Below are positions 33,673 to 44,900 of a stretch of DNA of 64,000 nt, piece after piece. The notes beneath the pieces are model-generated. The model had not been told where the DNA came from, did not search any database, and was given only the letters and a program-made list of their open reading frames with translations. The position numbers and the translations under genes were made by a program. Source of the DNA: Pisolithus tinctorius. Its lineage: Eukaryota > Basidiomycota > Agaricomycetes > Boletales > Pisolithaceae. Position 1 is the stretch's first letter. The number at the start of each line of letters is the position of its first letter. The stretch lies in the NCBI GenBank assembly GCA_024663395.1, contig JANFAH010000010.1, positions 1,612,001-1,676,000 of the forward strand. The letters are read 5' to 3'.

Positions 33673-34879
33673 GGGTGAGGAAGAGCTTAGCGAGTTCGGC
33701 GGAGGTGATGGAGTCGTGGGTGGGGATGAACACCACTTGCTTCGAGAGGCAGTCCACTACCACGAGTATGGCGGAGTAGCCATCAGAGTTGGGGAGGTGT
33801 TCGATGAAGTCCATGGAGATGGAGTTCCAAGGTCTCTCTGGGACAGGAAGTTGCTCCAGTAGACCATAAGGGTGGTGGTGTGGAGTTTTGCTGCGTCCAC
33901 AGGTGGTGCAAGACCTGACATATTCTTTCACATCAGAGCGGAGGTTGGGCCACACGTAGTCCCTGCAGACAAGTTCTAGGGTGCGGTTCTGCCTGAAATG
34001 GCCTGCTAGAGGATGGTCATGCTTGAACCAAAGCACTCGAAGGTGGAGGTCATCAATGTCAGGGACAAAGATGCAACTGTCAAGGCGGAGTAGACCGTTG
34101 GAGTCCAGGGACCACCAAAGCTTAGTCGGAGTTGGAAGATGGCTGGCAGAGACAGGGTCAGAGGGTAGGGTGGAGATGATGTTGGAGTGCAAGCACTCAA
34201 CATCGAAGACCATGGCAGCACAGAGTACAGGTGCCATGAGGGTGGTGGTATGGAGGGATGACATGAGTTGCTCCTGTGTAAACATAGGGCAGAGATTGTG
34301 AGGATTTACCTGTGCATAGTCCCTATCCCCCCCTTTTGGGTAGATGTCCCAACGTTGTGTAAGTGTGTTGGGTTTGGCTCCAAGGCAGCCAGGTCGGAAG
34401 TGGATGGAAAGATTGAACTGGGAGAGGTACTCCGACCAGCAGGCCTGTCGATGAGTGAGAACCTTAGAGGTGGAAAAATACTCGAGGTTTTTGTGGTCCG
34501 TCACCACGTCGACAGGTAAGGCAGAACCTTCTAGGTAATGCTGCCAGTGGCAGAAAGCCTCGAAGATAGCCAACAGCTCCTTGTCATGGGTATCATAGTT
34601 GAGTTCTGGCACGGTCATGGTGTGAGAGTAGAAAGCGACTGGGTGGAGTTCACTGTCAGAGCAGGTGATCGACAAAATGCCAGCAATGGCATAGTTGGAG
34701 GCATCGGTTTCAACTGTAAGCAGAGCATCAGGAACCCAATGAGTGAGAACAGGAGCAGAGCTGAAGGCATCCTTCAGGTGGAGGAAAGCAGACTGGCACT
34801 CCTCAGAAAAGTTCCAAGGAGCACCCTTTTGCATGAGGCGAGTGAGTGGAACGACGATGTCGGAGTAGTTATTAATGAA
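33641..34879 (-). pseudogene. Gypsy 2 RNase H and integrase N-terminal half
   Basis: Starts after the TGA at 34880. RNase H: VETDASNYAIAGIL, YDTHDKELLAIFEAF, VVTDHKNLEYF. Integrase zinc domain: HDHPLAGHF then CTTCGRSK. The core begins with WNSISMDFIEHLP and ends at the frameshift, FSKHGGTC. Confidence 0.9.
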
Positions 34880-36381
34880 TCATCTGTAGAAATTTGCGAA
34901 GCCGAGGAAAGACTGGATGTCTCGCACCTTCCGTGGCTCAGGCCAGTCACAGACTGCCTGAACCTTCTCAGTGGACATGGTGAGACTGGAGGGAGAAAGA
35001 ACATAACCGAGGTACTTGACGGAGTCGGAGTGAAACTCGCACTTCTCTGGCTTGGCATAAAGGCCATGCTTTCGAAGGCAGCGGAGTACCTCTTTTATGT
35101 GTTCGTGATGTGACTCCATGTCCTGCGAATAGATTAGGATGTCATCAAGGTATACCATGACACAGACATTGAGCATGTCTGCAAAGATGCTATTGATGAA
35201 TCACTGGAAAGCCACAGGTGCGTTAGTCAGACCAAATGGCATCACCCGCCACTCATAAGAACCATAATGAGTGCAGAAAGCCATTTTCCACTCATCTCCG
35301 TCTGCTATGCGGACTAGATGATAGGCATGGCGGAGATCAATCTTGGTGTAGACTTTAGTGCAGCTTGGAGAGTTGAGTAGGTCGGAGATGAGTGGCAGCA
35401 GGTAGCGATCTTTTTTTGTGATTTTGTTGAGTCCTCGATAGTCTACGCAGAGGCGGAGTGAACTGTCCTTCTTCTTTACGAACAGGACAGGGGCACTGTG
35501 AGTGGAGGTGGATTGTTTGATGAAACCATAGCCAAGATGCTCATCAATGAAGGTGCGGAGAGCCTCAAGCTCTGGCAGAGAAAGAGAGTAGATTGTACCA
35601 ATGGGCAGAGAAGCTCCTTCCTCAAGGTCGATCTTGAGATCAAACGAGCAGTGTGGCGGAAGTTCTGTGGCCTTGTCTTTGCTAAAGACGTCAGCAAACT
35701 TGTGATACTCAGGAGGAACCGAGGAGAGGTCGGGAGGCAGAGAGGAAGTGGAGGATGCATGAAGCTTCACATCATCAGTGGAGAGCTGCAAGCAAAACTG
35801 TCTAGAGCCAGGGAGAGCACAGGCTCTGACATATGCAGCAGCATTGATGAGTGAGACAAGCAGAGCGAGTCTGTTGGAGGTGCAGTTGGAGCTGCAAATG
35901 GAGCGGAGGGTGTCAGATCCAGAGCAGAGGTCACAGTGGAAGGTGATGAAGGCACCTGGGGTGTCGGCATTCCCTGTAATGATGGTTTGAATGATATACT
36001 GCCCAGTACCCAGTCAATCGACAGATTGAAGCGGGTGAGCCAGTTGTGTCCTAACACCAGCAAACATGAAGAATCCAATGGAGTAACATAAAATGAAATA
36101 GAATTGACATCGCTGGAAGGGAAGCGGAGGGAAAGATCTACTTCTTGGGAAATGATGGCATTGGTACTACCATCGAACAAGCAGAGCGGAATTGGTGGAG
36201 AACTGGAGGAGACAGGAATGGCATATTTTTTGATTATAGATGGGTCTACGAAACAATGAGAAGAGCCGGAATCGATCAACGCAGAAACAGTATCATCAGA
36301 ATAGTCAAGAAGAGTTACAGACGGAAGTAAAGAATTGGGACTAGAAAGAGTGGACATGTTGAGTCGGATGTCTGGTTGCAC
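34880..36381 (-). pseudogene. Gypsy 2 protease and reverse transcriptase with two TGA stops
   Basis: The protease active site LIDSGSSHCF is intact. RT blocks: [54 protein letters not shown] (catalytic DD present) and KYLGYVLSP. Stops: TGA at 35201-35203 after VAFQ (TGG in gypsy 1), and TGA at 34880-34882 (CGA in gypsy 1). The two related copies carry different lesions at these sites, so each shows what the other lost. Confidence 0.92.
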
Positions 36382-36434
36382 ACAGTTGGGATCAACGCTT
36401 CCTCCAGGCTGTGCAAGCTCCCTGGAGGAGCAGA

Positions 36435-37721
36435 CTAATTTTTTGGCTCTGCCTTCTCTGCAGGCGGAGTAGGCAGAGTTCCAGCCGTAGCTGCACGGGC
36501 TTTGGCTGCACAGGAGGTGGACTTGGGACAGTCCTTGGCAGAGTGGCCAGCCTCACCACAGAAGAGGCAGAGGTTGTTCTTCATCCTATGCTGGCGCTCA
36601 GCAGAGGTGAGTTTGCCATCTTTACCCAGAAGGTGGGCAATATTGGACTTAGACGCGTCAGACTTGGGTGGATCTTTCTGTTTGCCCTTGCCCTTGGCAT
36701 TGGACTTTGGAGCAGAGGACGAGGAGGACGACAATTTAGTTTTATTGTCAGAGTTGGAAGACTGTGACTTGTCAGAGGTGGACTTGGTGGTGTGCGAGAT
36801 CTCTGCTTTGTGCTCCCAGTAGCATGCATCGATGGTCTGAGCGAGTTTGCGGAGTTGTGCAAGGGTAGGAGGTTTTCCGATGCGAGCGATCTCATCCTTG
36901 ATGTGGTCTGGAAGTCCACTATAGAAGCGGTGGCGGAGTGCACCAACACTGTAGTCCTTGACCTGTGAAGCCCAGCAATTGAACTCCATGATGTATTTGG
37001 TAATTCGAGACCCATCTTTCATGGTTAGGTTCTCGAGTTGTTGGACAGCATCTGCTATGGCATCATGCGGACCGAAGTTAGTTGTGAGCTCTTGTAAGAA
37101 CTCATGATAGTTGTCCATCCAGAGTGGGTGGTCATAGTTGTCGGGATTTAGTAGATCTGGCTCGAACCAAGCCAGAGCCATACCCTTGAGATAAGACTGA
37201 GCGAAGGTAACCTTTGCTCTGTTGGAGCAGAATGCGCGAGGGCGGTCTTGGAAGTTCAGCTCGCATTGAACAAGGAACTCGCAGAGTTTCTTAGGGTCGG
37301 AGCTGTCGAAGGTGTCAGGCTTGTGGACTTTGGTTTTCAGAGCAGAGTCCCCAGTGCACGAACTAGACCGCACAAGTGCATGGACAGCTCTAGCAAGAGC
37401 TACAAGTGGATCCTCTGGCAGCTCAGCCAGGTCTTCGGGGACATCCCCGTCACTGCTGCCCCCACCATCAGGATCACCATCAGGATAATCAGGGTTGGGG
37501 TCAGGTCCATCATCTTGATTATGAGGAGACGGAGTATGGAAGGTTGTTGGGTGGAGGTCGGAGCAACCAGCTTGCAAAGTGCTTTTGCCCTCAGCGTGAG
37601 AGCAGCATCGAGCAGAGAATGATTGGAACTGTTTGATGATGGAAGGGAGTCGACGTGGATTAGCTAGTGCTACAGCGAGGTTCTCAGCGACCTCTCTCTG
37701 GGATTGAGCTCGAGTTCTCAT
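36435..37721 (-). CDS. Gypsy 2 Gag, open
   Basis: 428 residues from MRTRAQSQREVAENLAVAL. Capsid-like core (DTFDSSDPKKLCEFLVQCEL, YLKGMALAWFEPDLL, DPLWMD-type segment), a Ser/Lys-rich linker, a zinc knuckle CLFCGEAGHSAKDC (CX2CX4HX4C) for RNA packaging and an Ala-rich tail ending EKAEPKN. No internal stop, unlike the gypsy 1 copy. Pol begins about 50 bases downstream in another frame after a stop. Confidence 0.92.
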   Translation of the reverse strand: MRTRAQSQREVAENLAVALANPRRLPSIIKQFQSFSARCCSHAEGKSTLQAGCSDLHPTTFHTPSPHNQDDGPDPNPDYPDGDPDGGGSSDGDVPEDLAELPEDPLVALARAVHALVRSSSCTGDSALKTKVHKPDTFDSSDPKKLCEFLVQCELNFQDRPRAFCSNRAKVTFAQSYLKGMALAWFEPDLLNPDNYDHPLWMDNYHEFLQELTTNFGPHDAIADAVQQLENLTMKDGSRITKYIMEFNCWASQVKDYSVGALRHRFYSGLPDHIKDEIARIGKPPTLAQLRKLAQTIDACYWEHKAEISHTTKSTSDKSQSSNSDNKTKLSSSSSSAPKSNAKGKGKQKDPPKSDASKSNIAHLLGKDGKLTSAERQHRMKNNLCLFCGEAGHSAKDCPKSTSCAAKARAATAGTLPTPPAEKAEPKN

Positions 37722-37782
37722 AACAGTGTAAGTTTTTTGGAAGACAGAAAACGAGATTGTACAAGTGTGAGTACGAATATAC

Positions 37783-38496
37783 TGTCAAGTCTGGGCCTAC
37801 TCCGACCAACTCTGACACTTAACAAGGTCTAGAGAAGGGTTCGGAAGCAAGTCCAACACAGAAGAACAGAACTCTGACTAGCGGAGTGTCAGCAGGAACA
37901 AAGACCGCCGAGACAAAGGCGGAGTGGAGTGAGGGCATCAGGTTTAGCTCATGTGCTACCCCCTTGCATGATCTCAGCCCTCGTACTTCAGAGGGAGAGT
38001 ACAGATGGAGAGTCGGAGATAACTCCGACAGGCAGAAGATGGAATCAGAGGGAGTAGGAACTAAGTTGATATTTGTACTGAAGAACAGCGGAGTACAGTA
38101 CATGTTTTTATACTGCTACAGAGGTACAGTAATTGGAATCAGAACTGACATATGGAGACTCATAAATTTTCAAGTAAAATTTCCTGGACGACGAATGAAG
38201 GGTAGATGGAGGACATATGAACAGGTAACACAGAACATCCTGAAAAGGAAATAGTCCAGGTGCTGGACCATGTGGTGAGTGCACTGCAGAGTACCTGACT
38301 GCGAAGGTAGTCACATGACCCCTCAGAGAACAGACCACTTGGTCTGGTAGGAGAGCAACACAAGTCTGACAGCAGTTGGAGCAGAGATGGTTCGCAACCA
38401 ACAGAAGTTGGGTGGAGTTGGTGCAGAGTGAGCTGATGACTGGCAGAAAAGGTTGCAGAGTGAGCAAAGACTTATGACGAACGCACGGTTATGACA
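37783..38496 (-). repeat. 5' LTR of gypsy 2
   Basis: 714 bases, same ends as the partner. The primer-binding site should lie just below 37783 on the minus strand. No match to the usual initiator-Met tRNA pattern was seen; a self-primed mechanism is possible but unproven. Confidence 0.93.
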
Positions 38497-38501
38497 GGGT
38501 G

Positions 38502-39037
38502 AGAGGGTGGTGGGGAAAGAGCATGGGGATGGGAAGGGCAGGGGGGGGGAGAGAAGAGGATGGATTGTCAGCTTCCTGTCTGTGTTTGTTCTGGGGCGAG
38601 TACTGACCTGCTCGAGTCCCATCTGGACATCTCTGGTGTCCAGATCTCATCCGATATCCGCCAGGAGATCCTCGTTTATTACTCCAATGTTGTAGGCTTG
38701 GTTTCACACTGCTTTGTCATGCCAGTCTTGCCTGACCTTTGATGTGTAGTGGAGGAGAGCATGTTTGCCCTGTTCACCATGATCCTGGAGGCAATGGTTG
38801 TCAATCCTGTGGAAGAACCAGTTGAAAGTGTCAACGAGTTGGTTTCCCCACCCTGCATTATCAATGCACGTCAAGAAGTGGTTCTTGGCATACATGTATT
38901 CAGCAAAGGTGAGGTTGTGGTCCAGTCTGGCATTTCTGGAGGCAGTAAGGGAGTTCACTGTGTGCAGCATTACATTTCCTTCGCCTGCTTGGGTGATTGC
39001 CAGGGTATCGTTCTCCTCTAAGTGTCTCACCATGCAT
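38502..39037 (-). pseudogene. DIRS-like retroelement: central Gag fragment
   Basis: Minus-strand frame with VRHLEENDTLAITQAGEG, SLTASRNARLDHNLTFAEYM and GWGNQLVDTFNWFFHRIDNH, then two TGA codons (one at 38704-38706) and continued reading up to the gypsy 2 insertion. It lies between solo LTR D and gypsy 2. Confidence 0.6.
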
Positions 39038-40891
39038 TGTGAGTCAAAGTGTGGACTGCTGGTATAAACCAAACAAATCCAACACCAAAGACAAATAATG
39101 TGCAAGTGGTGGTTTGCCTCCGCAGAACCTGGAGTGCAGAGAAACCTAAATGTGTGGGGGGGACTTCAAGTAGAGGGCTCCTGGTGCAAGTCATTGACAA
39201 GTTACGCAAGAGAGGATGAATGAATGCTGATTGAGAAGGGGATGCTGAACAGAGCAGGGGTGTTCAGCCGAAAGGACTTGGGAGTAATGGATTTCGATAG
39301 AATATGCTCCTGGCGCAAGTCAATGATGAGTTATGCAGGAGTGGAAGAATGACTAAACAAGAGGTTGCTGACTAAGCACTGATGATACTGCTGATGATGA
39401 ATGAAGGTAGATAGACCCTTGATGGAGCCTCAACTACCAAGGATGATGGATGGTGACAGATAGACTCTTCCGAATGAGCCTCAACTGTCGATGATGAGAT
39501 ATGCACTGAACTGGCTGCTGAGTGACTTCTGATTGCTTCCTGGTAGCTAAGTACATGGGGGTTTATATACTGTGGGGGGGGGGCACAGCTTGTGACAAAC
39601 AAGGCACAAACACTTGGTAAGTAATGAGTAAGGACTGAGTAATCATGATGAGTAAGCAAGAAATGAAAAGTAAGCAAGCAAAGAAGATTGGTAAGTATTG
39701 GCAATGAACAAGTCAGGGATAGTCAAAATATCACAAAATGAGTCAAATAGAATCAGAAACTGAGTAAGTGCACTGATATCACATTAGGGGGTGGCAATGC
39801 AAGTTAGATCTTGGCAGAGACATCTCTAGATCCAAAGACAGCATGACAGATGGATGGTGTTTCCAGATAGGGAAGTATTAATTCCAGAATTGAAGGGCAT
39901 GAGTCAGGTGTCAAAGTGGGCTAGGGCATTGGGGGTCTGTGGGGCAATGAGAGCATACGCGATCGCGTCTCCCACCCTTTCATCCTCTCAGTGAAGTTAA
40001 CAAAAACTTCATGGACAGGGCTCTGATGGAGGAGGAGGAGAAGGGGGGACGTCTTCTGCTGGATCTTGCAGTAAGAAGGCAAGATGCATGTCATACTTGT
40101 CATGAATGTGATCAGGGAGGCCGGAGGACAGTAGATTATACTGCAGCTGTCGCAATGCAGGAAGAATGACGGACGAGACTGGAATAAAGACGGTGCAGGG
40201 AGCAGGGAGGAACGATCCATATGCTTCATCAACTGGGGAGACTGAAACAACCACATAAGACCTTTCTAACTGAGTGACAGACCTGAGGCGACCAAAGAAC
40301 GTCCTTCTGGAAGTCATACTGACAAGGAGAACATGCTGACCAAGCTGCATGGGATGAGATGGGGCTGACAACAATGGGATGAACCAGGGGGCTTCAGGAT
40401 AGAAGCTGGTGGGAACACCTGGCAGATATACATAGCCATTGTCTCTGGCAAATGAGACAAGCAAGATGATCGACAAAGAGGCAGCCATGATTGATGGACT
40501 TAGCAAAATGAGCGTCTGATGGATGGAGTGCTGTAGAAACACGCAGGGTGTGAGGATCCTCTCCAAACCTGGAAGGAAGAATCGTGGGGCTGAGCACTTT
40601 AAGTGAGTGTGGGAATGGAGTTGATATCTTTGGAAATGGTGGAGATACGACGAAAACCGGAATGCCATACATGGGTGCTAAAAACCTTTAACATGCACTT
40701 AACTTGCTTCCTCTTTTCTCTTTAGCACTGATGACTCATTCTTGTGCAAAGGATGACTGTTAACGTCTGACAGTCTTTCTACACATGAGGCCTTTAGTCT
40801 TCATCTGCATGCCTGGGCATTGTGCACAACTCGTCAATGAGTTAGGCAGAGTCAGCTGTAACCATGTCCACAATACCTTTGGTGTGTGACA
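39038..40891 (-). repeat. 1.84-kb solo LTR, copy D, inside DIRS-like Gag
   Basis: 1854 bases with the family ends. Both flanks belong to the same DIRS-like Gag. Removing it with one 4-base flank restores the Gag frame (QEAAH joins MVRHLEEN). The flanks read GCAT (left) and GTGT (right), each one CpG transition from GCGT, the duplication of copy A. The U3 ORF is longest here (40009-40668, 219 residues). Confidence 0.85.
40009..40668 (-). other. U3-located ORF in solo LTR copy D (longest)
   Basis: 219-residue open frame, same frame and closely similar sequence to 18305-18862 and 28237-28770. Segments such as PRFFLPGLERILTPCVFL and ERSYVVVSVSPVDEAYGSFL are shared. No signal peptide or known domain is recognised; the middle is hydrophobic. 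Confidence 0.35.
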
Positions 40892-41371
40892 GTGTGCTGC
40901 TTCTTGTAGTCCCTCCCTAGTAAAATACCACATGTGCACAAATTTGAATGCTTCTATCTTTTTGATGGCGTATTCTGCTGGTCATGTTGGGAGGTTGGAT
41001 GAAACGATGGTGTCAGGGTCAAAGGTGGGTGGGGTTGGGTCTGTCATCCACTGGGGAGGGCATTCATTCTCAACTGCTGGTGGCTGGGCTGGGGGACATG
41101 GAGGGTTGTCAGGTGGTGGTCCTTGTCCCTCTCCCTGGGGTGCCTGGTTGGCCTGCTGCTCCTCTCCTTGGGGGTTGTCTTGCTCCCAATGTTGTTCTAG
41201 GGCTTCGATGGCTTCTTCTTGGGTCAGGTTTCCACTGGCAGCTATGAGTTCAACCACACCTTGGAATGCTGGGAGAGCGAAGTTGGGTCTGTTCAGTTGC
41301 TGGGGTTGTTGTGCGTCCATGCTTGAGGCACTTTGCAAGGCTAGCTTGATTGCACGAGGTGATGTTTCCAA
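40892..41371 (-). pseudogene. DIRS-like retroelement: N-terminal Gag
   Basis: The ATG at 41371 starts METSPRAIKLALQSASSMDA, followed by a Gln/Pro/Glu-rich stretch and the conserved YAIKKIEAFKFVHMWYFTRE segment, cut by solo LTR D. A TGA at 40982-40984 stands where Arg (CGA) is expected before PAEYAIKK. Confidence 0.6.
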
Positions 41372-41956
41372 TCTTCAGCAAAGGAAGCGGCGCAGGTAGT
41401 TGAACAGAAGAGTGAAAGAGTGGGGAAAGGATTGACTAGGGTCAGTGAAAAAAGAACGAGGTGGGGGCCCACACTGTGGGCCCAAATGCTGACGACGGTG
41501 GAGGAAAGGAAAGACGAGGTGCGTCGCAGCACAGCCACTCGCGCAAAGACAAAATTCTATTACTAGTCGTACCTCCTATGTACTAGAATCACTATCTGAC
41601 CATCTATGCAGCTGCATTTTCATTTATTTCGAAGATCTCAATGATTCCAGTTGTAATTATCAAGTCCGTCAACCCACGCACTCAATTCAAATATTCGAGC
41701 TTCAGAAGTATGTACGCAAGTAAATAAGAGGGTAGAGGGTATTCTGTACAGATCATATGCCCGTGTCCAAACCAGGACACGCATACAAGCATATAGCCAG
41801 AATCTTAATAACAACAACACGAAGGCGTTAAGGAACCGTCCTCGATACGTCATATCACAACTCGGGAGCATATCACATCCTACGAGTCCCTCAGGACTCC
41901 CCGATTCCCTGCCATCGACGGAACAACCAGTGATGGCAACAATTCTGGGGTATGGG
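41372..41956. other. Junction of the repeat island with host DNA, no gene
   Basis: About 585 bases between the DIRS-like Gag start and the VPS35 stop. The 5' end of the DIRS-like element should fall here, but no terminal repeat was recognised. Confidence 0.4.
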
Positions 41957-44900
41957 CTACCGCGTGATGCCCATCTTCAGGAACGCGCCAACGACTTCAA
42001 CTTCGTCGTACCGACCCGGATTCTCGGACGTCTTCTTCGCATGAATATAGGATAACGTATTCTGGAAGTGTCGCGTTATCACTTCGGGCGAGGCAACGCC
42101 TTCGATTCTCTGCGAAGGGTGCAGGTATGAAGTCGAGAAAGCAGGTGAGGAGATCGCGTCAATTGAGGACGCAATGAGTTCGACGAGCGATACGATATAC
42201 TTGGGAGCGATCTGTACAAAAAAGCGTCAGCTAAAACGCGCGATTTAAGAAAAACCTTCTGAGTAAGACATACCGCGGGTGCACCGCGATCGAAGTAGTA
42301 CAGGTACTTGTCCAGAGTCTCGCAGTACAACTGTACCGTCACGATCTCCTCTGTTGCAGAGTTGGCTATACGCAACGCCTTCTGCAGACACTCAAGTACA
42401 CGCTTGCTGTCTTGATGAGGGAACTGAACACAAATGATCGGGTTAAGAAAGTAAGGTCGCAATAGAAAAGGAAGGTCTAACCGCTCCGGCTTCCTTTTCC
42501 TTGGGACTACTGCTCTTTTCATCGTCTGTCCGCGCGCCGTCACCTTCGACATCGCCGTCGCCTTCTGCTGGCGGCTCCTGCCACCATAGATGACTAGCCG
42601 CATGAACAGCGATAGCCTGATGCGGTTTCTTCAACAACTTTGCGCCATGCAAGGCAGCTTTCGTTATCAATGTATCGTATGCGTCCACCTCGAACACTCG
42701 GGACGTCTGTAACGTGCCGATGATAAGCGTAATCGCTGCAAGCTGCGCACGAGATTCCGAAATCGAGTCCTCGTACACCGAGAAGGCTTGCACGTAGAAA
42801 TCATACGCGAGATCAGCGAATTCGGGTCCGCACTCGGATGCGATTTGAGCAGTGAGCAGGAAGAGTCGCAGCGCGAGTGCGGGTGCATCGACTTGTGTAG
42901 CGAGGATAGAAGTACACTGTCGCACGAATTTGAGGATGGTCGTTACTTTGGATTGCCAATCCTCCTCCTGTGGACTGAGGTGTCAGAGCGGGAAGTTTTA
43001 TGATCAAAGGAAGACATTCACTAGATGCTCCCGATTCTTATACCGACGACAGAGCTTAATGCTCGACGTGATGAGAGCAGGGAAGGTGTAGCGCATCCGC
43101 TCGCCACCTGCCTCGAAGTGCCTGCGCGCCGTCTGCAACAACTGCACAAGCAAAGCAAAGTTAACGACTGCCCACCGTCCATATCGAATATACCCACCTC
43201 AAATTGCGTATCCAGCGACTCGGCTCTGAACAAATGCACCATACGTGCGACCCAACCTTGCTCCTCAGCGAGATCCTCTCCCCCCGCGAACTGTGGTCCC
43301 TGTCGTCGTGCCTCTTTAACTGCGCCAAGGCCCTGTGCGGGCATTGCATCATTCTGGTCCTTGATCAATACGTGGCACAAGTCGAGCACACCATCCACAT
43401 CACGCGGAGTCTCGATGAGAGTCTCATTTTTGAGCACGCTGGAAACGACGGAGTGCGCGATAGAACGGCGAGTAGAGAATAGCTGTTGAGTCAGGAGGGG
43501 AACGTAACGTGGGATAGCAAGCAGAGTGAGAACGGATTGGTAGGAGTTGATAGGAGCAACGAGAAGAGCAGCAAGGTTGGCAGCTGTCTGAGGAGCGTGA
43601 AGATCAGGGCTAGGAAGAGCATATAAGTTTACGCGGTGTCAAATTTTGGCTGTAGCCATGCCTTTTTGAAAATTCCTTGATCTTCTCGTGTGTGAAGCCA
43701 AGAATTTGGTCCACGTATTCCAGCCTGTCGGGATAGCAACTTAGCGAGAGGTTCGTTAATGATACGAACAACGCCGTGATATCCTGTATGGAAAGGTCCG
43801 GTCTTGCCTAATGACGAGATTAGCTTAAACCCTTATCTAACGCAATCACACATACCTTGATAAGCTCGACGACCTGCTTCCAAAATACTTCGAACAATTG
43901 GACATTTTCTGGTATACCCCTGAATTTGTGTGCAGGAGCGCCCTCCTTGTCCTTGCCCTTCCCTTCCTTACTCTCATCGGGCATGCCATTTACCTTCTCG
44001 CCCACTACACTATTCACCGCATCTTCTTTTGCAGCCTGAACGGCATGGTCTTGCCAGGTATCTGCACCGTCCTGCGACACTTGTTCTACCCGAGGTGTAC
44101 TTGCCTGCTCGCGCGCTACTCTGACCTTCTCCGCAAGTCGTCGTGCAGCAGCTTCTTCCTGCCTCTTGGTTTCCTCAGGATCTTCATTCTCCGCTTCACG
44201 TGCAGCATAGGCGGCAAGACGATCGATGAGAGCAATCACTATCAACTTGATGTTCACCTTCGGATGAAGCTGAGCAGTCGCTGATAGGAAAGGACCGAGT
44301 GAATGCAGGTGGAATTCGTCTGTGAAGACCTGTGGAATAACAATCATAAAAGTTTCGCATAGCGCGCAGGCAGTCCAGTGAGTTAATCACAAGATGAAAT
44401 TATCGTAATTCTACTGCACCTGTATGACTACCTCCATCAGATATTCCTGGGCGATGACATCCTTGCAGTTGACCACTTGTTCCAGAATAGCGGGAAGAAT
44501 GGATCTTTGGTACATGTCAAGGTCCACACCATCGAGCTGAGATAAGCGAACAAGATTCGTCCCGACAAGTATTCGCAAATCGCGTCGTTCCATTTCACGC
44601 TTCTCGCGATCTCGGGAATGACCTTGATGTTGAAGCCGGACCCATAGCTTGTTCATTTCGATGAAATTCGTGAGGACGAAGGATATGGAATCTTGCAAAT
44701 TTCCACAGGGTCTGACGCAGAACTCGCACTGTCAGCAGGTCTGACTAAAGCAATACGCAATTGACAACGACTCGCACATACCCTTGGTCATCCCCGACTG
44801 GAAGGTAACCCCTCGTCTGACCACTGAGATAGTGCCTGAGAAAGAGCCCTCTGACCGGGTTTAATACGCCTCTGCACATTTCTATCATGTCCTTCATGAT

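Larger units (their letters stand above)
30351..38496 (-). mobile_element. Complete Ty3/gypsy chromovirus (gypsy 2), 8.1 kb, nested in DIRS-like element
   Basis: Two LTRs of equal length (714 bases; 30351-31064 and 37783-38496) bound by TGTCAAG and TTATGACA, with the 5-base target duplication GGGTG at 30346-30350 and 38497-38501. Minus-strand order: Gag, protease, RT, RNase H, integrase, chromodomain. A tract read AAGGGGGGGGCAC on the minus strand (31065 onward) is the PPT beside the 3' LTR. A plus-strand cargo ORF sits between pol and the 3' LTR. RT and integrase carry two stops and one frameshift, so it is not autonomous now. Confidence 0.95.
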
